Origin: Oscillospiraceae bacterium
Lineage (GTDB): Bacteria; Bacillota; Clostridia; Oscillospirales; Oscillospiraceae
Direction of reading: 5' to 3'
Length of the DNA stretch: 38,663 nucleotides
NCBI GenBank assembly: GCA_021768185.1
Contig: JAETNP010000021.1
Span: forward strand, 1-38,663
In this document: positions 1 through 7,500 of the stretch, piece by piece
Layout of the letters: every line of letters starts with the position of its first letter
How positions within the stretch are numbered: the stretch's first letter is position 1
The notes under the pieces: generated by a model
The model's input: the letters and a program-made list of their open reading frames with translations, nothing else
Databases searched by the model: none
Told to the model about the DNA's origin: nothing
Position numbers and translations under genes: made by a program

Positions 1-114
1 CCAAGCTGTGCCCCGCCTGCCTGTATTCGATTGTCCGTTCCCTATATTTTTTTGAATAGCTCATGCCCCCATTCTACTCCCTTCTTCACCTCTTTTCAAC
101 TGGTTTTACTATAA

Positions 115-140
115 TTCTCAACTTTTTTCTGAATTGAGAA
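115..140. repeat. Inverted repeat upstream of the ATPase promoter
   Basis: TTCTCAA at 115-121 and TTGAGAA at 134-140 form a perfect 7-bp inverted repeat with a 12-base gap, ending five bases before the -35 box of the next gene. The position suits a regulator site, but no regulator is identified and the sequence is AT-rich, so chance is possible. Confidence 0.35.
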
Positions 141-145
141 AAATA

Positions 146-175
146 TTGATTTTTTTATTCTTCCCGTGGTATACT
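146..175 (+). promoter_or_regulatory. Sigma-70-type promoter of the frameshifted ATPase gene
   Basis: TTGATT (146-151) and TATACT (170-175) are separated by 18 bases and lie about 30 bases before the start codon. The leader carries a strong GGGGAGGTG ribosome binding site at 190-198. Nothing assignable to a gene is seen in bases 1-145. Confidence 0.6.
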
Positions 176-204
176 AACGAAGAAGGGAAGGGGAGGTGCC
201 ACCC

Positions 205-1420
205 ATGATTGAGCGCAAAGAATATCTGTCGATGCTCATCGAGAACAAGGATCGTGACATCATCAAGGTTGTCACCGGCGTCCGGCGCTGCGGCAAATCC
301 ACCCTATTCGCTCTCTATATCAACTGGTTGCAGGAAAACGGGATTGCTCCTGATCAGATTATCTCCGTAAACCTGGAGGAACTGGAGTATGAGGCACTAA
401 ACGACTATCACGCCTTGTACGCCTACATCAAGGAGCGTCTGTGCCCGGATAGGCAGAACTATGTATTCATCGACGAGGTGCAGAACTGCAAGGGCTTTGA
501 GAAAGCTGTGGACAGCCTTTTTATCAAGCCTAATGTGGAGGTATATATTACCGGCTCCAATGCTTTCATGCTCTCCGGAGAGCTGGCGACCTTGCTTTCC
601 GGGCGGTATATCACGGTGGATATGCTGCCGTTCTCCTTTTGGGAGTACTGCCAGAGTACTGCGGCTCAGGGAAAGGCCAAGCGGGAGCAGTTCAACGACT
701 ATCTGCGGTTTGGTTCTTTTCCCTATGCGGCACAGCTTTCTAGGCGGGACGCCGACGTAGTTCCCTATTTGGAGGGTATCTATCACACGATTTTGTTGAA
801 GGATGTGGCAAGGCGAGAGGGTATCAATGACATCTCCGTCCTAGAAAGTATCGTGAAGACCCTGGCGAGCAGTGTGGGCAGTCCTATATCGGCGAAAAAG
901 ATTGCTGACACGCTTTGCTCCGCCGGACGAAAGATCTCGGTCAACACCGTGGATCGCTACCTCCGGGCCCTCACGGACAGTTACCTGTTTTACGAGGCCA
1001 GCCGCTACGACATCAAAGGGCAGCAGCATCTGAAAAACCCTGGGCAAATACTATATGGTCGATACAGGCCTTCGGAACCTCCTTCTTGCGGGTGGGAGCG
1101 CAGATCTGGGACACCTCATCGAAAATATCGTGTTCCTGGAGCTTCTCCGGCGCAGGCACAAGGTGAGTATTGGAAAGCTTGCTGAAAAGGAAGTCGATTT
1201 TGTGGCGGTGGATTCGGACAGTGTGACCTACTACCAGGTCGCCGCATCCGTCTTGGACGAAGACACCTTGAAACGGGAGCTTGATCCGCTCCAGAAGATC
1301 AACGACAACCATCCGAAGATCCTGCTCACTTTGGACGAGATCGGGGCTGGGGCCAACTATGACGGCATCCGGCAGTACAATCTGATCGATTGGCTGCTAA
1401 ATGAACAGACCGCTTTCTGA
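205..1420 (+). pseudogene. AAA_14/DUF4143-type ATPase, interrupted by a frameshift
   Basis: The gene encodes a P-loop ATPase of the widespread 'ATP-binding protein' family with an AAA_14 domain followed by DUF4143. Family function is not established. The Walker A motif GVRRCGKST lies near residues 25-33 and a Walker B-like segment (YVFIDEVQ) follows near residue 90. The ATG at 205 is preferred over the in-frame GTG at 196 because GGAGG (192-196) sits 8 bases before it. The first reading frame runs normally to about base 1041. The DUF4143 C-terminal part (from MVDTGLRNLLLAGG on) is then encoded one frame over, to the stop at 1418-1420. Removing one G from GGG at 1042-1044 would restore a product of about 404 residues, the usual family length. 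It is either a recent pseudogene or a sequencing/assembly indel. A separate intact member of the family lies at 2023-3345 on the other strand. Confidence 0.82.
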
Positions 1421-1423
1421 CAG

Positions 1424-1454
1424 AAGGCCCTGCGGCGCAAGCCGCAGGGCCTTT
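1424..1454. terminator. Bidirectional terminator hairpin between convergent genes
   Basis: AAGGCCCTGCGGC (1424-1436) and its perfect complement (1441-1453) form a 13-bp stem with a GCAA loop. It lies four bases past the ATPase stop codon and just before the stop of the opposing gene, so it can serve both. T-tracts on either side are short. Confidence 0.8.
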
Positions 1455-1459
1455 CGAGC

Positions 1460-1939
1460 TCAGCTGGAAGTGTTTCTTGCTCCTGCCCGCTGTTTTCTTT
1501 TAGACTTTTCCTGATACTCATTTATCAAATTTCTCGGAATTGAGATTTGGCTATATCCCTGAATCAGATTGCTGATGCACCTTTCGCTCACACTGTGCTC
1601 ACGAGCAATTTCTGCCAGGGTTTGGTCCCCAAAAATAGCAGCGGAGACAATTTTTCTGTCCTCTGGTTCAACAATCCAAGCTATTGCATAGCTAATGGCC
1701 AAAGCTGCATTTTCCATTTCCAGTATATGGTCAGATACTGGCTCATACAATTGCGGGATCAGCTTAGCAAAGCGTTGTATTTGATATCTGTTGTCATGAT
1801 CCTTGAGTAATTGTATCTGGCATCTCGCAGAGATGATTTGCTGGTTCAGTGTTCTATACTTGTTGATGTAGTCCCCGAAAGCCTCTGTTTCCGTGTTGCC
1901 ATCGGAAAGCAATTCAGGTTTCTGCACTTCATCGCTCAT
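1460..1939 (-). CDS. Small helix-turn-helix protein of unknown function
   Basis: A 159-residue soluble protein that I do not recognise at family level. Residues of about 95-130 read like a sigma-70 region 4 or ArpU/RinA-type helix-turn-helix (segment DQTLAEIAREHSVSERCIS). The N-terminal half is helical and charged, and the tail is rich in K and R. No signal peptide or membrane segment is seen. The start is supported by GGAGG at 1948-1952, eight bases before the ATG. It follows the intact ATPase gene on the same strand after 83 bases and could be co-transcribed with it. Small proteins of this kind are frequent on integrated elements, where they act as late-gene or transfer-gene regulators; that role here is only inferred from the tRNA scar nearby. 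Confidence 0.6.
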   Translation of the reverse strand: MSDEVQKPELLSDGNTETEAFGDYINKYRTLNQQIISARCQIQLLKDHDNRYQIQRFAKLIPQLYEPVSDHILEMENAALAISYAIAWIVEPEDRKIVSAAIFGDQTLAEIAREHSVSERCISNLIQGYSQISIPRNLINEYQEKSKRKQRAGARNTSS

Positions 1940-2022
1940 AATATTCCTCCTGAATCGTCTCAGTTTGTACCTGCATCTTCATATTATGAGCTTCCCTGTC
2001 GAATTATCACCATATTTGAAGC

Positions 2023-3345
2023 TTACATATCTCTTTCGCTCTCAATTACAGCCTTATCAATCTCCTCGATCGCATACAGAGGAAGATTGACCAGCCAATC
2101 CTCTTTCCGGTAGTCCGCCATGGAGGCGCGGACGGAAATTGCGGGGGCAAATTTCTCACGGTAGGTTTTCAGGCTCTTAGCCTTCAGATTCACTTCCGCC
2201 TTGACCTCCACGGGCACGATCCGCTCCCCTGTGTCAAGGATAAAATCCACTTCACAAGAGCCCCGGTCATTGGTATAATAATAAACGCTCAGGTCATCTA
2301 TGGACTGGAGCTGCTGGCACACGTACTGCTCGGTCAGCGCACCCTTGAACTCAGAAAAGAGATCGTTGCCGTCCAGCAGTGTGCGCTGGCGCAGACCGGT
2401 CATGCAGCCGAGAAGCCCCACGTCAACGACAAACAGCTTAAAGGCTTTCAGATCCTCATAGGCCTTCAGCGGGACCCCAGCCGCATTCACACGGCTGACC
2501 TTGTGAACCAGCCCGCAGTCGCACAGCCACATGATTGCCGCCTCATAGTCCTTGGCCCGCCCGCCCTCACGCACGAGGCCGTAGATAAACTTTTTGTTCT
2601 CCTTTGCCAGCTGGGAGGGGATGCTGTTCCAGACCATGCGGATCTTCGGCACGATCTCGATTGGGGCGTGCTTGGAGAAATCCTGTTCGTAGGCGGCCAG
2701 GATGCGCTTTTGGATGCTCCGAACCTCGTTGAAGTCCTTCTCTTCCACAAAGCTCTGCACCGCCTCCGGCATACCCCCGACAAAATAATACTGCTTGAGT
2801 ACGTCAATATAGGTCTGCTTGAATGGGGTGATCATCGGGTAGTCCTGGCTGTCAAGCAGCTGTACAAACCGCTCCCCGGCGGTGGCCGTCAAAAACTCCT
2901 TGAAGGACAGCGGGTAAAGGCTCAGAAAATCCACCTTGCCCACAGGAAACGACGTTCCCCCGTGGAGGGCGATGCCCAGCAGCGAGCCTGCGCAGATGAT
3001 ATGGTACTGCGGAGCGTCTTCATAGAAATACTTCAGTGAGGTCAGCGCCCTCGGCACTTCCTGAACCTCGTCAAACAGGAGCAGCGTGTTGTCCGCATCG
3101 ATCTTTTTCCCGGCATACAGCTCGATCCCCATGATCAGACGGTCAGTGTTCAAATCTGAGGCAAAGAGCTCTGCCATTCTGGAGTTGGAGTCAAAATTGA
3201 TATATACGGTATCGGCGTAGGCCCGGCTGCCAAATTCCTTCATCAGCCAGGTCTTTCCCACCTGTCTTGCGCCCTCGATGATCAGGGGCTTGCGCCGTTT
3301 GCCGGCCTTCCATTGATATAGCTTTTTGATTGCGGCTCGGTACAT
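2023..3345 (-). CDS. AAA_14/DUF4143-type ATPase (intact)
   Basis: A 440-residue P-loop ATPase. Walker A is GARQVGKT at residues 25-32 and Walker B is LLLFDEVQ near residue 90. An AAA_14 core occupies roughly residues 15-150 and a DUF4143 region the C-terminal third, ending in a VEVKAE segment with the look of a PD-(D/E)XK-type fold, as is usual in the family. The start at 3345 is preferred over an in-frame ATG 45 bases upstream because GGAGG lies 7 bases before it, and because the family N-terminus (MYRAAIKKLYQWK) begins there. It has its own good promoter. It is only distantly similar to the frameshifted ATPase at 205-1420, so the two do not look like a recent duplication. Cellular role unknown. 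Confidence 0.88.
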   Translation of the reverse strand: MYRAAIKKLYQWKAGKRRKPLIIEGARQVGKTWLMKEFGSRAYADTVYINFDSNSRMAELFASDLNTDRLIMGIELYAGKKIDADNTLLLFDEVQEVPRALTSLKYFYEDAPQYHIICAGSLLGIALHGGTSFPVGKVDFLSLYPLSFKEFLTATAGERFVQLLDSQDYPMITPFKQTYIDVLKQYYFVGGMPEAVQSFVEEKDFNEVRSIQKRILAAYEQDFSKHAPIEIVPKIRMVWNSIPSQLAKENKKFIYGLVREGGRAKDYEAAIMWLCDCGLVHKVSRVNAAGVPLKAYEDLKAFKLFVVDVGLLGCMTGLRQRTLLDGNDLFSEFKGALTEQYVCQQLQSIDDLSVYYYTNDRGSCEVDFILDTGERIVPVEVKAEVNLKAKSLKTYREKFAPAISVRASMADYRKEDWLVNLPLYAIEEIDKAVIESERDM

Positions 3346-3376
3346 ACGCCCACCTCCATGATAACGGTACCCATAT

Positions 3377-3405
3377 ATTATATTACACAATTACAAAAAT
3401 TACAA
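3377..3405 (-). promoter_or_regulatory. Promoter of the intact ATPase gene
   Basis: On the minus strand TTGTAA (3400-3405) and a perfect TATAAT (3377-3382) are separated by 17 bases, about 30 bases upstream of the start codon. Confidence 0.75.
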
Positions 3406-3658
3406 CGATAATTATGGAGATATAAACACTTTTTACGCCGAATTTATGCAGCCTTTCTGCGGTAATTGAAAGGGGAGATGGGATGCGCAAGAAGCGGCCT
3501 GCTAATATTCTGCTAATATGACCCTCTAAAACCGTCTAATTTCAGCAGGGAACAGCAGGGATGGGAACGCACATTGTACGCTAAAAAGTATCTAATATGC
3601 GGGATATTTTGATATATTTCAGCACAAATCATGACGTGCAGGGAAGCCGCCCGAGGTA

Positions 3659-3703
3659 CTCCTAAGCGGAAGGCCACGCGTTCGAATCGCGTCGAGGGTG
3701 CCA
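3659..3703 (+). other. 3' half of a tRNA-Arg(CCT) gene: probable attachment-site scar
   Basis: The segment reads as the 3' half of a tRNA: an anticodon loop CTCCTAA (anticodon CCT), the 3' side of the anticodon stem GCGGA, a T-arm with stem ACGCG/CGCGT around TTCGAAT, the 3' acceptor strand CGAGGGT, discriminator G and an encoded CCA. The matching 5' half (acceptor 5' strand ACCCTCG, D-arm) is absent upstream, so this is not a working tRNA. Partial 3' tRNA copies are the classic product of tyrosine-integrase insertion into tRNA genes. This copy probably marks one end of an integrated element that includes the ATPase genes to its left. No integrase gene lies in the window. Confidence 0.72.
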
Positions 3704-3785
3704 GATGTTTCGATGCAACCTCAAATCGCCCAAAATGCGAATACAATTTCCATTTCAGCGTGCAGAGGTTAGCACCAAGGCCACA

Positions 3786-3830
3786 GAGAAAACCTTAGAA
3801 GAAGCAAAATGCTTCCTCTGAGGTTTTTTC
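3786..3830 (+). terminator. Terminator-like hairpin after the tRNA scar
   Basis: AAAACCTTAGAAGAAGC and GCTTCCTCTGAGGTTTT form an imperfect stem around AAAAT, followed by TTC and TTTT on the plus strand. It may be the native terminator that once followed the tRNA-Arg gene. Confidence 0.6.
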
Positions 3831-4053
3831 TTTTGGGCAAAGCCTGAGTACACCGAAGATGCTCAAAATCCTTGGAAACAGAGGCTTTCGCCTATGTTTA
3901 CCTCTGCAAAGGTGCTCACAGAGGCAACCCAATTTCAAAGGGGGAAGTTGGCAGAGGGGGAACCTTTTGGGTGTACCTCTGCTGTCAGAGGTGAAGCCCT
4001 GAAATGGAAAATGGGTTTGCCTCTGCATGGAAATTGGGTTTGCACAGAGACAC
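3831..4053. repeat. Non-coding stretch rich in CAGAGG/CCTCTG inverted repeats
   Basis: No protein-coding gene is supported here. CAGAGG or CCTCTG occurs repeatedly, and a segment around 3914-3934 (CAGAGGCAACCCAATTTC) is nearly complementary to one around 4005-4026 (AAAATGGGTTTGCCTCTG), with another partial copy at 4030-4047. The arrangement resembles a decayed palindromic or MITE-like repeat unit. The neighbouring 3406-3658 stretch on the element side also shows no supportable gene. Confidence 0.5.
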
Positions 4054-4115
4054 CAGAAAGAGCGCCAATTTCGCTCGGTTTCAAACCGAACGAAATTGGC
4101 GCTCTTTCTGTTTTT
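4054..4115 (+). terminator. Very long perfect hairpin followed by TTTTT
   Basis: CAGAAAGAGCGCCAATTTCG (4054-4073) is followed by a short nested dyad (TCGGTTT/AAACCGA) and then by the perfect complement of the first arm ending at 4110. A TTTTT tract sits at 4111-4115. The stem is about 20 bp plus 7 bp. It has the form of an intrinsic terminator but no plus-strand gene precedes it, so it may belong to a small mobile repeat instead. Confidence 0.65.
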
Positions 4116-4236
4116 AAAATAAATTGGCACTACAGAAGCACATCGCCGCTCTGACCAGAGCTCTACCCGATAGAGCTTTATGTAAGTGAAAAGACTCCGC
4201 CAATCTGCCCAAAAAGCAAGAAAGCCGGTAATAATT

Positions 4237-4260
4237 AACACTTATTTCTCAATAAGCGTT
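4237..4260 (-). terminator. Possible terminator of the GH3 operon
   Basis: On the minus strand AACGCTTATT, a GAGA loop and AATAAGTGTT form a 10-bp stem with one G-U pair, followed by AATTATTA. It lies about 110 bases downstream of the GH3 stop codon. The T-tract is weak. Bases 4116-4369 hold no other recognisable feature. Confidence 0.4.
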
Positions 4261-4369
4261 TTCCGCTTCATCGGTCAGGGCCGCAAAGTCAGAACCAACG
4301 GAACTGGCGGCAACTCCTGCGGTCCTTTTTCAGGTCTGTTCCATCTACCCGGAGTTATGCAAGAAGACA

Positions 4370-6511
4370 TTAAAGCGTAAATCCGCCCTGAAGGCCTGTC
4401 AGGCAGCTGCCGCCCACCCATACGGTGAAGCTGCCGGGCTCGAATACCAGCCGCCCCTGCCTGTCATAGAAGGAAAGCAGATTCCGATCCAGGCGGAAGC
4501 GTACCGTCTCCGCCTCCCCAGGCTCCAGGAAGAGCTTTCGGTACCCCTTCAGCTGCCGGACAGGCAGTGTCACCCCGGCAACATCGTCCCGGACGTAGCA
4601 CTGTACCGTTTCAAAGCCGCTGCGCCTGCCAATATTCCTCACCGTGACCCGAACCTCTGCGGCATCCTCATCTGCCTTGCCGCACTGCAGATCGGAATAG
4701 GAGAATTCGGTGTAGCTCAGGCCGAAGCCGAAGGGATAGAGGGGGCTGCCGGGCATATCCACATAGTTGGGGAATTCCACGTCACCGTAGTACTCATCAA
4801 TGGCCCGGCCGTTGCTCTTGTGGTTGTAATAAATGGGGATCTGTCCGCTGTGCCTGGGCAGGGTCACCGGCAGGCGGCCGGAGGGCTCCTCACGGCCCAG
4901 AAGCACGTCGGCGGCGGCATTGCCCGCTTCCACGCCGCCGTGCCAGCAGTACAGCAGGGCGGCGGAGAGGTCCGCAACCTCACTGAGGACCAGGGGGCGT
5001 CCGGCACAGACCAGGGTAATCACTTTTTTACCGAAACGCTTCAGGCGGCGGAGGATATCCAGCTGCCCGGCTGGAAGCTCGATGGAGCCAAGGCTCTTCG
5101 CCTCCCCGCTGCTGTGGGAGCTCTCGCCCAGGGCTACGATAACGACATCGGCATTTCGGGCCTGCTCCAGGGAGTGGTCCAGCAGCGCGGTGTTTTCCAG
5201 CCGGACCCGGCTGCCCAGGGCATCGGTGAGGCCCTGGGCGATGGTAATCACATCCTCCGGCAGGCTTTCGGTAGCCCAGGTACCGAGCAGGGACTCCCGC
5301 TCCCGAAGCATGGGACCCATGGCGTATATCTTTTGAGAAGCCAGGGGCAGAATATCTCCCTCATTTTTCAGCAGCACAATACTCCTGGCGGCGAACTTCC
5401 GGGCAAGGGCCCGGTGTTCCGGGTGGAGGACGACTTTGCCGTAGGCCCCGGGCGGGGCGTATGGATTTTCAAACAGCCCCAGCCGGAATTTGACGCAGAG
5501 GATGCGGAAAACCGCCTCGTCTATGGTTTTCTCACGGACCTCTCCGCCGGCTGCCAGTTCCGGAAGGTTCTGCACATAGCAGGTGCTGAGCATATCCATA
5601 TCCACGCCGGCATTCACCGCAAGGCAGGCGGCCTCCCTCCGGCCGGCCGCTACTCTCTGGTGGACCAGCTGTGCCACCGCATCCCAGTCGGAGATGACGA
5701 AGCCCTGGAAACCGAACTCCTCCTTGAGGATTTCCGTCAGCAGATGGCGGCTGGCAGTGACGGGTGTGCCGTCGTTTTCATGAAACGCGGACATCACGGT
5801 CAGAGCGCCGGCATCCAAGCAGCTTTTAAACGGGGGAAGGTAGGTATTGCGCAGGGTGTTCTCGCTGATTTCCGTGCTTTCATAGTCCCGGCCGCCTTCC
5901 GCCGCGCCGTAGCCCACGTAGTGCTTGCAGCAGGCGGCAATCCGATCGGGCTGGGCGGGATCCTTCCCCTGGAAGCCCCGGACAGAGGCCGCGCCCATCC
6001 GCCCGGCAAGATAGGGGTCCTCGCCGAAGCCCTCGGCAATCCGGCCCCAGCGGGGGTCCCTGGCGATGTCCACCATGGGGGCGTAAGTCCAATGGATGCC
6101 GTCGGTGACGGCCTCTTTTGCGGACATGGCCGCAAAGTCCTCGGTAAGCCTTTCGTCAAAGGCCGCCGCCTGGCCCAAGGGAATGGGGCCCGCGGTGCGG
6201 TGGCCATGGACAATGTTGGAGCCGTTGATGAGGGGGATGCCCAGGCGGGTCTCCTCCATGGCGATGCGCTGGCAGCGCTGCCGGTCCTCCAGGCTGCCGC
6301 AGAACTGGTCCTCGTCTCCCGCCAGGGCGGAGGTGGCGTAGATGAGCGATCCCACCCGGCCCGCCCGGATTTCCTGCTCAATGTCAGCAATTTTGTGGCG
6401 GGACAGGGGAATCTCGTTCAACTGCCCGATTTTTTCCTCTAAGGTCATCCGGCCCAACAGGTCCCGGGAACGCTCTTCCGGTGACAGGGCCGGATTTTTA
6501 TAGTCCAGCAT
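4370..6511 (-). CDS. GH3 family glycoside hydrolase
   Basis: A 713-residue cytoplasmic beta-glycosidase with the full three-domain GH3 build: TIM barrel about residues 15-330, alpha/beta sandwich about 375-590 and a fibronectin-III-like domain about 615-705. The catalytic nucleophile is expected at Asp275 in the motif GFVISDWDAV, and the substrate-pocket motif CCKHYVGYG lies near residue 195. There is no signal peptide. The start has GAGGT seven bases upstream. It is the last gene of the leftward operon, ten bases after the metallo-hydrolase stop. GH3 enzymes remove terminal beta-linked glucose, xylose, GlcNAc or related sugars, and the exact specificity cannot be read from sequence. In this setting it probably trims a neutral beta-linked sugar from oligosaccharides already opened by the lyases and the GH88 enzyme. 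Confidence 0.93.
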   Translation of the reverse strand: MLDYKNPALSPEERSRDLLGRMTLEEKIGQLNEIPLSRHKIADIEQEIRAGRVGSLIYATSALAGDEDQFCGSLEDRQRCQRIAMEETRLGIPLINGSNIVHGHRTAGPIPLGQAAAFDERLTEDFAAMSAKEAVTDGIHWTYAPMVDIARDPRWGRIAEGFGEDPYLAGRMGAASVRGFQGKDPAQPDRIAACCKHYVGYGAAEGGRDYESTEISENTLRNTYLPPFKSCLDAGALTVMSAFHENDGTPVTASRHLLTEILKEEFGFQGFVISDWDAVAQLVHQRVAAGRREAACLAVNAGVDMDMLSTCYVQNLPELAAGGEVREKTIDEAVFRILCVKFRLGLFENPYAPPGAYGKVVLHPEHRALARKFAARSIVLLKNEGDILPLASQKIYAMGPMLRERESLLGTWATESLPEDVITIAQGLTDALGSRVRLENTALLDHSLEQARNADVVIVALGESSHSSGEAKSLGSIELPAGQLDILRRLKRFGKKVITLVCAGRPLVLSEVADLSAALLYCWHGGVEAGNAAADVLLGREEPSGRLPVTLPRHSGQIPIYYNHKSNGRAIDEYYGDVEFPNYVDMPGSPLYPFGFGLSYTEFSYSDLQCGKADEDAAEVRVTVRNIGRRSGFETVQCYVRDDVAGVTLPVRQLKGYRKLFLEPGEAETVRFRLDRNLLSFYDRQGRLVFEPGSFTVWVGGSCLTGLQGGFTL

Positions 6512-6521
6512 GGCGGTTACC

Positions 6522-7406
6522 TCACAATATTACTTCGCCGTCTTTTGCAACAGTGATGTGGATGTCGGAATTCCGGTCGAAGAAGCGTTGAAGCATCAGG
6601 GGTGTAAAGGTGTGCTTGTGATTTAAGTGGGTGGAATAAACTTGCGTATCGGGCCGGATCACATGGAGGGACTGGAATTGCTCCAAGGTCTCCAGGAAAG
6701 AATAGGCGTCCAGATGGCCGCAGTTTTTCTCCAGGCGGCGGGAGCCGAAGGTACACTCCATAATGAGAATATCCACCTGGGCGTCTTTCAGCGCCTGCAG
6801 GGTCTCGGGCAGAAGGCGGCCGGTGTCGCAGGCATAGAACAGCTTTCGGCCATCGGGCAGGAGTATCAGATAGTTCCAGGCCAGCTCCCCCTCGCCCCAG
6901 GAGGGATGGGATGAGCGCAGGGCCTTGACCCGATATTCATCCACGTTGAACCAGACGCCGCAGGGGACGGCGTGCAGGCGGAAGGCGTTGCCGTTGCCGA
7001 AGCGCAGCGCGGCGGCGCCCTCCTCTGCCAGAGAAAATTGGAAATCCGGATTGTAGGCCGCAATGTTTCTGCAAACCCAGCCAAAGGCCTCCGGGGAGAA
7101 GTACAGATGAATGGGCTCCTGGAAGCGGTGCTGGGACATGCCCACGAGGCTCAGATTGGGAAAGCTCAGGTGGTCGTCGTGGCTGTGCGTGAAGAGGATA
7201 TTCCGGAGAGAGCAGAAATCTATGCCATACTGGTGGGCCGCGCCGATGACGTCAGGACCAAAGTCGATCATCAGGGTGTCGCTGACCTGGAAGGCGCTTC
7301 TCCGCTTAAAATACTGCTCGCCGTCCCGGCGGATGCCGGCGCAGACATCGCAGTCGCAAAAGGGGTTGGGCAGCGTCTCCGCCGCCCCGGTTCCGAGGAA
7401 TCTCAT
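6522..7406 (-). CDS. PhnP-like metallo-beta-lactamase-fold hydrolase
   Basis: A 294-residue MBL-fold metal-dependent hydrolase. The metal-binding motif THSHDDH lies at residues 73-79. A CDCDVC cluster at 17-22 resembles the extra zinc site of PhnP-type phosphodiesterases, which open cyclic phosphate esters of sugars. Start 7406 is chosen over an in-frame ATG 48 bases upstream: GGGGAG lies eight bases before it and the fold's MRFLGTGAAE strand begins there. It sits between the GH88 and GH3 genes in a tight operon, an unusual place for a phosphodiesterase. It may act on a phosphorylated or cyclic-phosphate sugar, or as a lactonase; both are inference. No signal peptide. Confidence 0.8.
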   Translation of the reverse strand: MRFLGTGAAETLPNPFCDCDVCAGIRRDGEQYFKRRSAFQVSDTLMIDFGPDVIGAAHQYGIDFCSLRNILFTHSHDDHLSFPNLSLVGMSQHRFQEPIHLYFSPEAFGWVCRNIAAYNPDFQFSLAEEGAAALRFGNGNAFRLHAVPCGVWFNVDEYRVKALRSSHPSWGEGELAWNYLILLPDGRKLFYACDTGRLLPETLQALKDAQVDILIMECTFGSRRLEKNCGHLDAYSFLETLEQFQSLHVIRPDTQVYSTHLNHKHTFTPLMLQRFFDRNSDIHITVAKDGEVIL

Positions 7407-7500
7407 GGCGTTATCTCCCCATATCGTGAATGTTGTGGGACTGCCGGATGGCATCAGAATTTCCCGGCGTCCTGTCTGGGCCCAACGGCGCAGAAGCGCG

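Noticed and set aside
1042..1055. Programmed ribosomal frameshifting in the ATPase gene
   Set aside because: The site GGGCAAA lacks a known slippery heptamer arrangement with a downstream stimulator, and the family is not known to use frameshifting.
205..3345. Toxin-antitoxin or defence system formed by the two ATPases and the small protein
   Set aside because: The ATPases lie on opposite strands, are distantly related and belong to a family without established defence activity. There is no effector domain nearby.
3659..3703. A complete tRNA-Arg gene
   Set aside because: The 5' acceptor strand, D-arm and 5' side of the anticodon stem are missing upstream.
3513..3746. Short minus-strand open frame containing STRFERVAFRLG
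   Set aside because: That peptide is the usual translation of a tRNA 3' half on the opposite strand, so it is the attachment-site scar rather than a protein gene.
4820..6442. Long open frame antisense to the GH3 gene
   Set aside because: It arises from third-position GC bias of the real gene. The protein is low-complexity in G, A and P, has no family match by eye and no ribosome binding site.
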